From: Clostridiales bacterium | GTDB taxonomy: Bacteria; Bacillota; Clostridia; Christensenellales; CAG-138 | DNA: 64,000 bases | NCBI GenBank assembly: GCA_004558525.1 | Contig: SFCQ01000005.1 | Coordinates: 1 to 64,000, forward strand | Direction: 5' to 3' | In this document: in pieces, positions 43,369 to 51,703 of the stretch | Numbering within the stretch: the stretch's first letter is position 1 | Layout of the letters: every line of letters starts with the position of its first letter | Made by a program: the position numbers and the translations under genes | The notes under the pieces: model-generated | Database searches by the model: none | Seen by the model: only the letters and a program-made list of their open reading frames with translations | What the model was told of the DNA's origin: nothing

Positions 43369-45288
43369 ATGGACAACAGCGTTTTTGCAAGGCATGATTC
43401 CAGGCTGAAGGAGTTCCGCAGGCCATTCGGCGCGGCACGCGAGGGCGAAAGCATAAGGCTTTATATAGAAGCGCAGGGCGTTGCGCGGGCAAAGCTGAGG
43501 CTTTGGAGGGAAAACAGGCAGGAGATAATTGAAGGCGAAAAATGCGGCGGAGGCTTTACCTTCGCCTTTTTGACCGGCGGAGCGGGAATAATCTGGTACT
43601 ATTTTATACTTGAGACAAAGGACGGCACGCGCTATTTGGGCTCAAGCTCCCCGCTTGGCTGCGGGGACTCCAGGATAAGCGAAAACGAGCCGAACTCATG
43701 GCAGATAACGGTTTATCAGGCCCGTTTTGAGACGCCGGAAAGCGCGAAGGGCGCTATGGCTTACCAGATATTTCCGGACAGGTTCTTTAAGAGGGGCAGG
43801 GGCGGCCTTGCGCGCACGCAAAGAAGGGAAGCGCTGAACTGGGACACGGTCGCGCACGAGGATTGGGACGAGGAGGTAATGTATACCCCGCTGCCAAACA
43901 AAAGGGACTACGACCCATGCGATTTTTACGGCGGCGACCTTGACGGGATAAGCGCCAAGCTTGATTACCTTGCAGAGATAGGCGTTACGCACATATATCT
44001 TAACCCGATATTTGAGGCGCAGGCCAACCACAGATACAACACGGGCGACTACCACAGGGTAGACGAGATGCTCGGCGGCGAGGAGGCGCTGAAAAGGCTC
44101 ATCGCAGAGGCTAAAAAAAGAGGCATAAGGCTAATGCTTGACGGCGTGTTTTCGCACACCGGGGCCGAGAGCGCATACTTTAATAAAACGGGCAGGTATC
44201 CCGGGCTTGGCGCGTATCAGGGCGAAGGTTCCGCCTACTATAGTTGGTACGGCTTTGAGCATTTTCCGGACAAGTATGCTTGCTGGTGGGGATTTGAATC
44301 GCTGCCGGAGGTAAACGAGCTTGACAGGGGGTATATGGCGTTCATAGCGGGAGTTGTAGACCATTACGCAAAGCTTGGCATAGATAGCTGGAGGCTTGAC
44401 GTTGCGGACGAGCTGCCTGACGAGTTTATAGCGTTCCTGAGAAGGGAGCTTAAGAGCCGCTGCCGCGACGGGCTTTTGATAGGAGAGGTATGGGAGGATG
44501 CCTCCACAAAGTGCGGGCCAAACGGAAGAAGGCGCTATACCGACGGGCATGAGCTTGACGGGGTTATGAATTACCCGTTTATGGAGGCTGTATACGGCTT
44601 TTTGTTGAACAGGATAGACGCGCCCGAGCTTGCGCTCCGGCTTACGGCGCTTAGGCAGAATTACCCGAAGGCATTTTATGAATCGAGCCTGAGCATGCTT
44701 TCAAGCCACGATACGCTAAGGCTTTTGACAGCCCTGTCCGGCGCGCCGGACAGGAACGCCATATCAAGAGAAGAACAGGCCGTATACAGGCCGGACGCGG
44801 ACATGCTGAGGATAGGCAAAAAGCGGGTAACGCAGGCTCAGCTGATACAGCTTCTGCACCCGGGCATACCGTGCGTATACTATGGGGACGAAGCCGGAAT
44901 GGAGGGCATGGCGGACCCATTCAGCAGGAGGACATATCCCTGGGGAAAAGAGGACGAAGAAATAAAGGGCAGGTTTATGACTATTGCCAGGCTGAGAAGG
45001 GAAAGCGACGCGATAAGATACGGCAAATGCTGCTTTGCATATAAAAACGAAGATGTGTTCATTATACTTAGGAGCATGGAAAAAAGCTGCGCAATGGGTA
45101 TAGTTAACAGGAGCGGGCGCGAAAAGAGCTTTTATATAGACAGGAGCGACTTTTCGTATGGACCCGACGCGGACGGGGTGATGCTGGATACAGGCGTAAG
45201 CGACGTGCTTGACGGGGGCAGCAAGACGGGCGAAAACGGCAGAATGTTTATAAGAATCAAGCCCTACTCGGCGATGCTGCTATGTTGA
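43369..45288 (+). CDS. GH13 alpha-glucosidase/neopullulanase-type amylase
   Basis: The product is 639 aa. An N-terminal beta domain of CBM34 type (1-125) precedes the catalytic barrel. The four GH13 regions are visible: MLDGVFSHTG, GIDSWRLDVADEL (nucleophile Asp), LIGEVWEDA (acid/base Glu) and LSSHDTLRLL (transition-state Asp). No signal peptide is present, so it acts on imported maltodextrins or cyclodextrins in the cytoplasm. All catalytic residues are retained. The start at 43369 has AAAGGA 5 bp upstream. Confidence 0.93.
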   Translation: MDNSVFARHDSRLKEFRRPFGAAREGESIRLYIEAQGVARAKLRLWRENRQEIIEGEKCGGGFTFAFLTGGAGIIWYYFILETKDGTRYLGSSSPLGCGDSRISENEPNSWQITVYQARFETPESAKGAMAYQIFPDRFFKRGRGGLARTQRREALNWDTVAHEDWDEEVMYTPLPNKRDYDPCDFYGGDLDGISAKLDYLAEIGVTHIYLNPIFEAQANHRYNTGDYHRVDEMLGGEEALKRLIAEAKKRGIRLMLDGVFSHTGAESAYFNKTGRYPGLGAYQGEGSAYYSWYGFEHFPDKYACWWGFESLPEVNELDRGYMAFIAGVVDHYAKLGIDSWRLDVADELPDEFIAFLRRELKSRCRDGLLIGEVWEDASTKCGPNGRRRYTDGHELDGVMNYPFMEAVYGFLLNRIDAPELALRLTALRQNYPKAFYESSLSMLSSHDTLRLLTALSGAPDRNAISREEQAVYRPDADMLRIGKKRVTQAQLIQLLHPGIPCVYYGDEAGMEGMADPFSRRTYPWGKEDEEIKGRFMTIARLRRESDAIRYGKCCFAYKNEDVFIILRSMEKSCAMGIVNRSGREKSFYIDRSDFSYGPDADGVMLDTGVSDVLDGGSKTGENGRMFIRIKPYSAMLLC

Positions 45289-45384
45289 AATGCCGCCGCC
45301 ATTATGATAGAATAAACTGACCAATGAAGGAAGCTGCCCGAAGGGGGCGGATAAGGTTTAGAATAAACTACGGAGGATAACACA

Positions 45385-45582
45385 ATGGTTGAAAAGACTA
45401 TGACCATCGAAGAGATACTGCGCCAGGACGAAGGCCTTGCCAACATACTGCTGGCGAGCGGCATGCACTGCCTTGGCTGCGTTATGGCCAGCGGCGAAAA
45501 CCTTGAGCAGGCCTGCGCGGTACACGGCATAGACGCCGATGCGCTAACTAAGCAGCTGAACGATTATCTTGCAAACAAATAA
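45385..45582 (+). CDS. DUF1858 protein
   Basis: The product is 65 aa: MTIEEILRQDEGLANILLAS then GMHCLGCVMASGENLEQACA. The GMHCLGC motif, with two cysteines, is the hallmark of the DUF1858/ScdA-N-like hybrid-cluster-associated domain. Its role may lie in iron-sulfur or redox handling; this is unproven. CGGAGG at 45371-45376 marks the start. Confidence 0.88.
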   Translation: MVEKTMTIEEILRQDEGLANILLASGMHCLGCVMASGENLEQACAVHGIDADALTKQLNDYLANK

Positions 45583-45588
45583 GCTGCT

Positions 45589-46068
45589 GTGAACGCAAAA
45601 AAGCTTGCAAGGGGGGCCATAACGGCCGCCCTTTATGCATTGATAACGGTAGCGATAGCGCCTATAAGCTCGGGGCTGATGCAGCTAAGGCTTTCGGAAG
45701 GGCTATGCGTGCTGCCCTATTTTGCGCCCGAAACGGCGATAGGGCTTTTTGTGGGCTGCGTAGCTGCGAATCTTATAACCGGCGCAATGTGGCTGGACGT
45801 TGTGTTCGGCAGCCTTGCTACGCTTGCCGCAGGGCTTATCACGGCCATGATAGGAAAAAGGGGGCTTTCAAAATGGATAGCGCCGCTGCCGGCGGTGATA
45901 ATAAACGCGCTGGTGATAGGGGCGGTGCTGTGCTACGGATACAAGGTGGGCGCGGAATATTATGCTTGCGCATTGTATGTTGCGCTTGGCGAGGCCATAA
46001 GCTGCTACGCCGTGGGCATGCCGGTATGCGCCGCGATAAGGCCGATAGAAAAGAAGCTGTTCGGCTGA
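45589..46068 (+). CDS. queT: QueT family queuosine-precursor transporter
   Basis: The product is 159 aa with four to five hydrophobic segments. It opens KLARGAITAALYALITVAIA with LMQLRLSEGLCVLPYF, the QueT signature; QueT is an ECF-type S component that binds preQ1 or preQ0/queuine. GTG at 45589 lacks a good Shine-Dalgarno and follows the DUF1858 stop by 6 bp, so translation is probably coupled. No preQ1 riboswitch is visible upstream. queG lies 15 kb to the right. Confidence 0.85.
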   Translation: MNAKKLARGAITAALYALITVAIAPISSGLMQLRLSEGLCVLPYFAPETAIGLFVGCVAANLITGAMWLDVVFGSLATLAAGLITAMIGKRGLSKWIAPLPAVIINALVIGAVLCYGYKVGAEYYACALYVALGEAISCYAVGMPVCAAIRPIEKKLFG

Positions 46069-46081
46069 TTTTTGGACCTTT

Positions 46082-46121
46082 GCGCACAGTTTGCACACAA
46101 TTGGCGCACGTTTTGGCGCAC
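46082..46121 (-). repeat. Four helix-phased GTGCGCCAAA-type repeats upstream of virion module 2
   Basis: On the plus strand GCGCAC or GCACAC starts at 46082, 46093, 46104 and 46116, that is every 11-12 bp, one DNA turn. On the minus strand the units read GTGCGCCAAA, GTGCGCCAAT, GTGTGCAAAC and GTGCGCAAAG. They end 33 bp before the -35 element at 46155. A multimeric activator binding one face of the helix fits this layout. Confidence 0.6.
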
Positions 46122-46154
46122 AAAGCCGCAGCAAAAGACGCATGTTTTTTGCCG

Positions 46155-46183
46155 TTGAAATGCGCAGACGCATAAGCTATAAT
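46155..46183 (+). promoter_or_regulatory. Strong promoter of virion module 2
   Basis: TTGAAA (46155-46160), a 17-bp spacer and TATAAT (46178-46183) make a near-consensus vegetative promoter. Transcription would start near 46190, four bases ahead of the first leader terminator. Confidence 0.75.
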
Positions 46184-46193
46184 TAACACGCTG

Positions 46194-46241
46194 GAAGAAC
46201 AGGCAAGGGAGCTATCCCAAACCCGTTCTTCTTTTATTTTT
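46194..46241 (+). terminator. Leader terminator 1 of virion module 2
   Basis: GAAGAAC (46194-46200) pairs with GTTCTTC (46225-46231), followed by TTTTATTTTT. An inner stem GGGA/TCCC lies in the loop. It sits immediately at the 5' end of the predicted transcript, so most RNA should end after about 50 nt unless the polymerase is modified. Confidence 0.65.
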
Positions 46242-46245
46242 GGCG

Positions 46246-46273
46246 AGCGCCGGCCGTAACGGGCGCTTTTTTT
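46246..46273 (+). terminator. Leader terminator 2 of virion module 2
   Basis: AGCGCC (46246-46251) pairs with GGCGCT (46262-46267) before seven T. Being in tandem with terminator 1, still ahead of the first gene, it implies an antitermination step. Confidence 0.65.
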
Positions 46274-46304
46274 GTGCGTAAAACGCGCACGGAAAGGAGA
46301 CGCG

Positions 46305-46952
46305 ATGAACTTAAGGACAGATGTGCCGCATGAGCTGCCTGATACGGAGCTTAAAAGCAAGGGGCGCGGCGCGGTGAAGGAGGCCCTAATGCAGCTTAGG
46401 GCCGAGGGGTATCCCGTTGAACTGCCGAAGGAGGCGGCAGAGGATACGGACGAGGAGCAGCTTAGCGCCGAAGCGGTGCGCGAGGCCTATGAAAACAGCA
46501 TAGAGTACAGGCTCGGCTGCGAGATAATGGACGGGCTGACCCAGAGCTACGGATTGAGCAGCGAGGATGCGGAGGCAATGCTGACGGGAGAGTATTCGCC
46601 AAAAAGCTGCCAGATTATAGCCTCAAGAGCTGCCGAGGTGCTCAGCAGGCTGAACGCTGAAAACAAGCTTAAAAGGCCGATAGACAGCTACCTTGAGGAG
46701 GAGGGCTTTCTTTCAATGCTCAGGCAGATGCCCGTTGAGCTTGCGGTGAGGATAAAGGAGGCCGAATGGGAGGCCGAGGGCGCAAGCAACGCAAGAAGCG
46801 ACGGCGAGAGGAACGCAATAGAAAAGCTGCGCGCACGCCAGGCGCTGCCGGCGCCGATGCGCACCATAATCCCAGCCAGCGCCGAGCCTGACTTCGCTAC
46901 CATGTCAAGCGAGGAATTCAAGCGATTTAAGCAGAGGCATTTCGGCCAGTAA
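46305..46952 (+). CDS. Putative capsid scaffolding protein
   Basis: The product is 215 aa, acidic and mostly helical (EALMQLRAEGYPVELPKEA, AASEVLSRLNAENKL-type helices), ending in a basic segment SSEEFKRFKQRHFGQ. Scaffold proteins have this composition and lie directly before the capsid gene, as here. AAAGGAG at 46292-46298 fixes the ATG at 46305, just past the second leader terminator. The assignment is by position and composition only. Confidence 0.6.
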   Translation: MNLRTDVPHELPDTELKSKGRGAVKEALMQLRAEGYPVELPKEAAEDTDEEQLSAEAVREAYENSIEYRLGCEIMDGLTQSYGLSSEDAEAMLTGEYSPKSCQIIASRAAEVLSRLNAENKLKRPIDSYLEEEGFLSMLRQMPVELAVRIKEAEWEAEGASNARSDGERNAIEKLRARQALPAPMRTIIPASAEPDFATMSSEEFKRFKQRHFGQ

Positions 46953-47020
46953 GCGGCAAAGCAGAGCCGGAACAGAAACAGAAAATCAAAAGCTGAAACA
47001 AAAAGAAAGGAAATAAAACA

Positions 47021-48214
47021 ATGAACACCAACACCACTTTTTCTACATCAGATAGCACCGGCCTCAACAAGCAGTACTTCGACAGGCAGCTTCTTGAAGG
47101 CGCTAAGACCCGCTTCGTATTCACCAAGTACGGCCAGAAGCGAACCGTCCCCCTCAACAACGGCAAGAGGGTGGAGTTCCGCCGATGGAACCTTTTTGAC
47201 ATTGACGACAAGATGTGCGCCCTTGAGGAGGGCAGGACTCCGGACGGGCAGTCCCTTTCCCAGAGCAGCGTTGAGGCAGGGCTTACCCAGTACGGCGCAT
47301 ATGTCGAGATAAGCGACCTGCTTGAGGATACCGCCTACGACAAGGTGCTTAGCGACAGCGCGGAGCTGCTTGGCGAGCAGATAGGCACCGTTATGGAATG
47401 GGTCACCCGAGACGCAATTTCAAGCGGCAACAACGTGCAGCGCGTGGGCGGCAAGTCCAGCCGAAGCGAGATAGCCGCAACGGATACGCTGACTGTAAAC
47501 GAGGTGAGGAAGGCCGTGCGCACGCTCAAAAAGGCCAAGGCGCGCCCCTTCACTATGGACGGGCGCAGGCCCCACTATGTTTGCATATGCTCCCCTGACG
47601 CGGTGTACGACCTGCAGAACGATTCGCTTTGGCAGGATGTTTCCAAGTATTCCAATGCCGAAAGCATATACACCGGCGAGATCGGCAGGCTTTTCGGCGT
47701 GGTATTTGTTGAATCCACTGAAGCCAAGGTGATACACCAGGCGGTACACACCAAGGTGGCGAGCCACACAGCCAACAGCGCGGACATTACGCTTGCTGAG
47801 ATAAGCGACGCCGCTGCCGCCTACATGGGCCGCGAAGGCGCCAGGATAAACATAGGCGACAACGAGTATACCGTGAAGAGCGTAGACAAGGCCAATAATA
47901 TGATAACCCTTACCGCCGCCGTGACCACCGCAATAGCCGCCGATACCGTTGTATACAGCAAGGAGGCCGGCGCGCTTGCAAGCGACAAGACCGCCGCAGA
48001 CGTACACATGACCCTTATATTTGGCAAGGACGCATACGGCGTTATAGACCTTGAGAACGGCGCGATGGAGAGCATAGTAAAGCCCCGCGGCAGCGCAGGC
48101 GCGGACGACCCGCTGAATCAGCGTTCCACAGTAGGCGCGAAGGTAACGGGCTTTGCGGCAGTTATACTGAACGATCTGTGGATAGTGCGCATAGAGCATG
48201 GCGTAAGCGCCTGA
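47021..48214 (+). CDS. N4-gp56 family major capsid protein
   Basis: The product is 397 aa. Residues 1-150 show the family signature: LNKQYFDRQLLEGAKTRFVF, GQKRTVPLNNGKRVEFRRWN, and YGAYVEISDLLEDTAYDKVL with EQIGTVMEWVTRDAISSGNN. These capsids have the HK97 fold and occur in short-tailed phages. A stretch about residues 240-325 (INIGDNEYTVKSVDKANNMI) reads like an inserted beta domain. AAAGGA at 47005-47010. The gene is intact with host codon style, and no other capsid gene is present. Confidence 0.92.
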   Translation: MNTNTTFSTSDSTGLNKQYFDRQLLEGAKTRFVFTKYGQKRTVPLNNGKRVEFRRWNLFDIDDKMCALEEGRTPDGQSLSQSSVEAGLTQYGAYVEISDLLEDTAYDKVLSDSAELLGEQIGTVMEWVTRDAISSGNNVQRVGGKSSRSEIAATDTLTVNEVRKAVRTLKKAKARPFTMDGRRPHYVCICSPDAVYDLQNDSLWQDVSKYSNAESIYTGEIGRLFGVVFVESTEAKVIHQAVHTKVASHTANSADITLAEISDAAAAYMGREGARINIGDNEYTVKSVDKANNMITLTAAVTTAIAADTVVYSKEAGALASDKTAADVHMTLIFGKDAYGVIDLENGAMESIVKPRGSAGADDPLNQRSTVGAKVTGFAAVILNDLWIVRIEHGVSA

Positions 48215-48273
48215 TGCGGCTTTATTAAAAATCAGGAAGAGCAAACAGATAAGCATATAAGGAGGGAAGGAGC

Positions 48274-48558
48274 ATGGACATGATGAGCGAAAGGGAAATG
48301 GAACGCGAAATCAGCGCCGCGCTCGACGCTCAGCGCGCCGAGGAACAGGTTGAAATCATGCTCGCTAAGCTTCCGGGGGTAAGCAATTACCCCTGGGAGG
48401 GCGCGCTGAACGGCCACTTTTACAGGATAAAAAGGGGAGTCAGGGTGAGAGTGCCAAGGAGCATAGCTGAGCTGATAAGCGAAAACGAGCGCATATGCGA
48501 GGAAAGCCGGAGCGAGCTGAACGAATACGCGAAAGGCGCGGGCAAAAGGCTTGGATAA
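48274..48558 (+). CDS. Small virion-associated protein of unknown function
   Basis: The product is 94 aa. A charged helix (MSEREMEREISAALDAQRAE) precedes a small strand region GHFYRIKRGVRVRVPRSIAE and another charged helix. Proteins like this with RVRVPRSIAELI are frequent after N4-gp56 capsid genes. It may decorate the capsid or act in neck assembly. AAGGAGGGAAGGAG precedes the ATG. Confidence 0.55.
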   Translation: MDMMSEREMEREISAALDAQRAEEQVEIMLAKLPGVSNYPWEGALNGHFYRIKRGVRVRVPRSIAELISENERICEESRSELNEYAKGAGKRLG

Positions 48559-48569
48559 GGGGTGAGGAT

Positions 48570-49118
48570 ATGACGCTGAACGACATTATAGTTAACGCGC
48601 TTATGCAGATGGACAGGGGGCATGACGCGCAGACGCTTGACATATGGCGAGACAAGCTGACGGGCTTTGCCAACGATGCGATAGCCGACCTTGCGATGAC
48701 GATAAAGCCTGTACGGACGGAAAAGGCCGAGATAGACAACAGCTGCATAGATTGCTCAAGGCTGCAAAGGGAATGCGTTAAGGTGGTAAGGGTACGCATA
48801 AACGGCAGGGATATGCCGTTTTATGGCGACGATGCCGACGGCAGCATAATACTGCTTGACAACACGGACGAGGAGCAAGCGGAGATAACATACCGCTTTA
48901 TGCCCAAAACGCTTAGCGCCGCAACAGATGAGCCGGAGCTGCCGGTAAGGTGCCACAACCTGATAGTTACATACGTTGTTGCGAGGGAAAGGGCCGCGGG
49001 AGACGTTGGCACGCAAAGGGGAGGCAACATATATTTTCAGCTATACGAAGCCGGGAAGCTCAAGCTAAGGCCGCACATAGGCGGAGCCGACGCATACAGG
49101 CTTGTGAACAGGTGGTGA
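48570..49118 (+). CDS. Phage neck/adaptor protein (gp6-like)
   Basis: The product is 182 aa. MTLNDIIVNALMQMDRGHDA opens an adaptor-type helical bundle (LDIWRDKLTGFANDAIADLA), followed by strands (CVKVVRVRINGRDMPFYGDD) and CHNLIVTYVVARERAAGDVG. This order and size match head-tail adaptors that bind under the portal of short-tailed phages. Start at 48570 with GGGGTGAGG upstream. Confidence 0.65.
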   Translation: MTLNDIIVNALMQMDRGHDAQTLDIWRDKLTGFANDAIADLAMTIKPVRTEKAEIDNSCIDCSRLQRECVKVVRVRINGRDMPFYGDDADGSIILLDNTDEEQAEITYRFMPKTLSAATDEPELPVRCHNLIVTYVVARERAAGDVGTQRGGNIYFQLYEAGKLKLRPHIGGADAYRLVNRW

Positions 49119-49122
49119 GGCA

Positions 49123-50547
49123 ATGTCGAGGACTATATACCACATAAACGAGTTTGTGGGAATAGATCAATCCCATGACGAGAACGGCCTTAAACCCATG
49201 ATGAGCCCCGACGCATGCAATATGGACACCACCGACGGCAATTTGAGCGTGGCCAGGGGGTGCGTCAGGCACATACAGGCGGCCATACCCGGAGATGGGG
49301 GAATACACGCGCTGAAGATATTCTCTACGCTTTCTGGGGACATGTTCATAGCCGCGGCGGGTGAGAGCATATACGCCTACAAGGACGGGGAATGGAAAAG
49401 CGTGTACACATATTCAGACGGGCTGAGCGAGCACCATTTTGACTTTGTACAGGCGCAGATAGCGTCAAAGGACTATTTGATAATAGCAAGCGGGGAAAAG
49501 CAGCTTGTAAAGTTTGACGGAACGACGGCTGCGCCGTTCGGCAGCGAGGAGGAATTATCAAACAAGGCTGTGGGCTACCTTGCGATGTACAGAAGCAGGC
49601 TGTTTTCGGCAGGAGACAAGGAAAACCCGAACAGGCTGTATTGGTCCCAGCTGCCAGGCGGGACAAGGAGCATAGAAAGCTGGGGCCCCGTGGAGGCCAG
49701 CCCGAACGTTGAAGGCGGCCATACCGAGGTAGGCAGCATGAAGAGCGACCCGATAGTAGGCCTTGCGGCGCTGAGCAATCAGCTTATCATATTCAAGCAG
49801 AACAGCATATACAGGCTGCTTGGAGATAAACCGAGCAACTTTATTGTTGAAGAGGTGGAGGCAAGGAACGAAAGCACCGTTTATACGGCCATAGTAAAGC
49901 GCGCTGGCAGCTTATTCTTCCTTACAAAGGGAGGATTGTGCATATTCAACGGCGTTAACGCGCAAACGATGGCCGACGCAAGGCGTATACAGGGGATACT
50001 GAAAAACTCATCGACAGCAGACAGCCGTGGGGCGATATGCCGCGACAAGCTGTACTTTACCATAAGCGAAAACAACAAATGCGCCATGATAGAATACGAC
50101 CTTACAAGGGGCGCGTACATGCTGAGGAGAGGCTTTACGGCATACGATATATGCTCCAAGGGCGGCACGGTATACCTGGTCAACGAGAACCGCTGCGTAT
50201 GCAGGCTGGACGAAGGTACGAGCTACGATGGCGCTCCCGTGAACGCATACTGGCAGACGCCTAAGACCGACCTTTACGACAAGGGCGGGATAAAGGCCAT
50301 GCGAGCGCTTTATTTAAGGGGTCAAAGCGACGATGCCGACAGCGCGACGCTGATAGACGTGACGATAGGCGGGTGCGTAACGACATACCGCACGCTTTTG
50401 CCCAAAAGCGAAAACGACGTGCTCGAGGTGCCGCTGCAAAACGAGGGAAGGACGTTCTGCATGCGCATATACAATGAAGCCGGAGGCAGCTTTACGCTGA
50501 AAAGCGGCATGGAGGCCGAGTTTGACGCAAGGAGGAGGAGCGAGTAA
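49123..50547 (+). CDS. Beta-propeller-like tail hub / DNA stopper protein
   Basis: The product is 474 aa. It starts YHINEFVGIDQSHDENGLKP with MMSPDACNMDTTDGNLSVAR, common to a large phage family annotated as tail or stabilisation proteins near adaptors. Repeated strands (FIAAAGESIYAYKDGEW, YLIIASGEKQLVKFDG, LIIFKQNSIYRLLGD) suggest a propeller. P22 gp10 and similar plugs close the portal after packaging; the same role is inferred. It overlaps the next gene by 1 bp. Confidence 0.65.
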   Translation: MSRTIYHINEFVGIDQSHDENGLKPMMSPDACNMDTTDGNLSVARGCVRHIQAAIPGDGGIHALKIFSTLSGDMFIAAAGESIYAYKDGEWKSVYTYSDGLSEHHFDFVQAQIASKDYLIIASGEKQLVKFDGTTAAPFGSEEELSNKAVGYLAMYRSRLFSAGDKENPNRLYWSQLPGGTRSIESWGPVEASPNVEGGHTEVGSMKSDPIVGLAALSNQLIIFKQNSIYRLLGDKPSNFIVEEVEARNESTVYTAIVKRAGSLFFLTKGGLCIFNGVNAQTMADARRIQGILKNSSTADSRGAICRDKLYFTISENNKCAMIEYDLTRGAYMLRRGFTAYDICSKGGTVYLVNENRCVCRLDEGTSYDGAPVNAYWQTPKTDLYDKGGIKAMRALYLRGQSDDADSATLIDVTIGGCVTTYRTLLPKSENDVLEVPLQNEGRTFCMRIYNEAGGSFTLKSGMEAEFDARRRSE

Positions 50548-50723
50548 TGGCGATGGACATGAGGGCGCTATACACCATAGCGCTTACTGCGCAGAGGGAA
50601 AGCCCTACGGCTGAGGAGGACATAAAGGCGAACGAAAACTGCCTTAACCAGAATTTCACCATATTGGCGCAGAAGATAGAGGAGCTTGAAAACAGGGTAA
50701 AGGCCCTTGAAAGCGCGACATGA
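50547..50723 (+). CDS. Short coiled-coil virion protein
   Basis: The product is 58 aa. It ends with heptads FTILAQKIEELENRVKALE, a likely trimeric or dimeric coiled coil. The ATG overlaps the preceding stop (TAATG) and GGAGGAGG lies upstream. Its position among tail genes suggests a connector or a chaperone for tail assembly. Function unknown. Confidence 0.6.
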   Translation: MAMDMRALYTIALTAQRESPTAEEDIKANENCLNQNFTILAQKIEELENRVKALESAT

Positions 50724-50791
50724 GGCGAGATATGAACTAAAAACCGCAGCAAAAACAGACACAGCATAAAAACAAACAGGGAGGAATAACA

Positions 50792-51703
50792 ATGGCAAGC
50801 TATTATGTTACCGGCTACAGCACGCCGCAGGGCGTGAGCAGCCGGGCGGACGTGAGAGAATGGCAGAACAGGCTTGGGGTCAAGGCGGACGGGATATGGG
50901 GCCCCAAGACACAGGCTGCATACGAGCAATACAATGCGGCAAACTCGCTCAACACGTTCCAAAACTACTATAACACGATTATGGGCGCGCTGAGCGTGCC
51001 TTCGATAAGCGTAAACGTACCCTCAAAAGAGGCGCTTAAGGCGGATATATCAAGCTACCTCAGGCCGAGCGTTGATCTTGCGATATCGAACAGGCGCGCA
51101 AGGGGAGAAACGAACAAGGCGGAGCTTGATGCGGACGCCGTGAGCCGCGGCATGGGCGCATCGACATATGTGACCAGCATGAAGGGCCGCGAGGACGGCA
51201 AGGTGGAAAGCGACATTTCAATGATGGAGGCGCAATACACCGCCACGCTTGCCGAGCGCATAGCGAGCGCGCTTGAAAAATACGAGGCGATGAGCATGCA
51301 GGCGCAGATGCAGAACGCTCAGTATGCCTACAACGCGCAGAGTACGGCGCTTGGGCTGGCATCGCAATGGTTCAACAGCTACATGAACAACGCCGCAAAA
51401 AACGTGAAGCGCAGCGGCGGCACATCCTCAAAGGGCGGACTTGGCCTGGCAAGCAAAAACATGTCCACAAAGGATTATATTCGCTTTGTAGGCGGGCTTT
51501 CCGGCTCCGAAAGATCGATGCTGTACAATTCCGGCTCCACAGAATGGGCCCTTATGCGCCTTGAGCTGCAGGACGCGCTCGGCAAGGACGGCTACAACGA
51601 GGTACGCTCGGCCTTCCCGGTGGCGCCGCTTAGGACAACGGGTATAGGCGCTTCCAAATCCACAAACAGGAGGAGCGGATCATGGGCGACAATACGACGG
51701 TAA
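50792..51703 (+). CDS. Peptidoglycan-binding-domain virion protein (possible ejection protein)
   Basis: The product is 303 aa. Residues about 12-50 (SSRADVREWQNRLGVKADG, WGPKTQAAYEQYNA) are a PG_binding_1 domain. The centre is long amphipathic helix rich in Ala and Gln, like internal or ejection proteins of podoviruses. No catalytic residues are seen. I infer a particle component that docks with the wall and helps DNA cross. GGGAGG at 50780-50785. It overlaps the next gene by 22 bp. Confidence 0.6.
   Translation: MASYYVTGYSTPQGVSSRADVREWQNRLGVKADGIWGPKTQAAYEQYNAANSLNTFQNYYNTIMGALSVPSISVNVPSKEALKADISSYLRPSVDLAISNRRARGETNKAELDADAVSRGMGASTYVTSMKGREDGKVESDISMMEAQYTATLAERIASALEKYEAMSMQAQMQNAQYAYNAQSTALGLASQWFNSYMNNAAKNVKRSGGTSSKGGLGLASKNMSTKDYIRFVGGLSGSERSMLYNSGSTEWALMRLELQDALGKDGYNEVRSAFPVAPLRTTGIGASKSTNRRSGSWATIRR

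Noticed and set aside
45289..45384. preQ1 riboswitch ahead of the DUF1858-queT pair
   Set aside because: No H-type pseudoknot core with an A-rich tail pairing back to the loop is visible.
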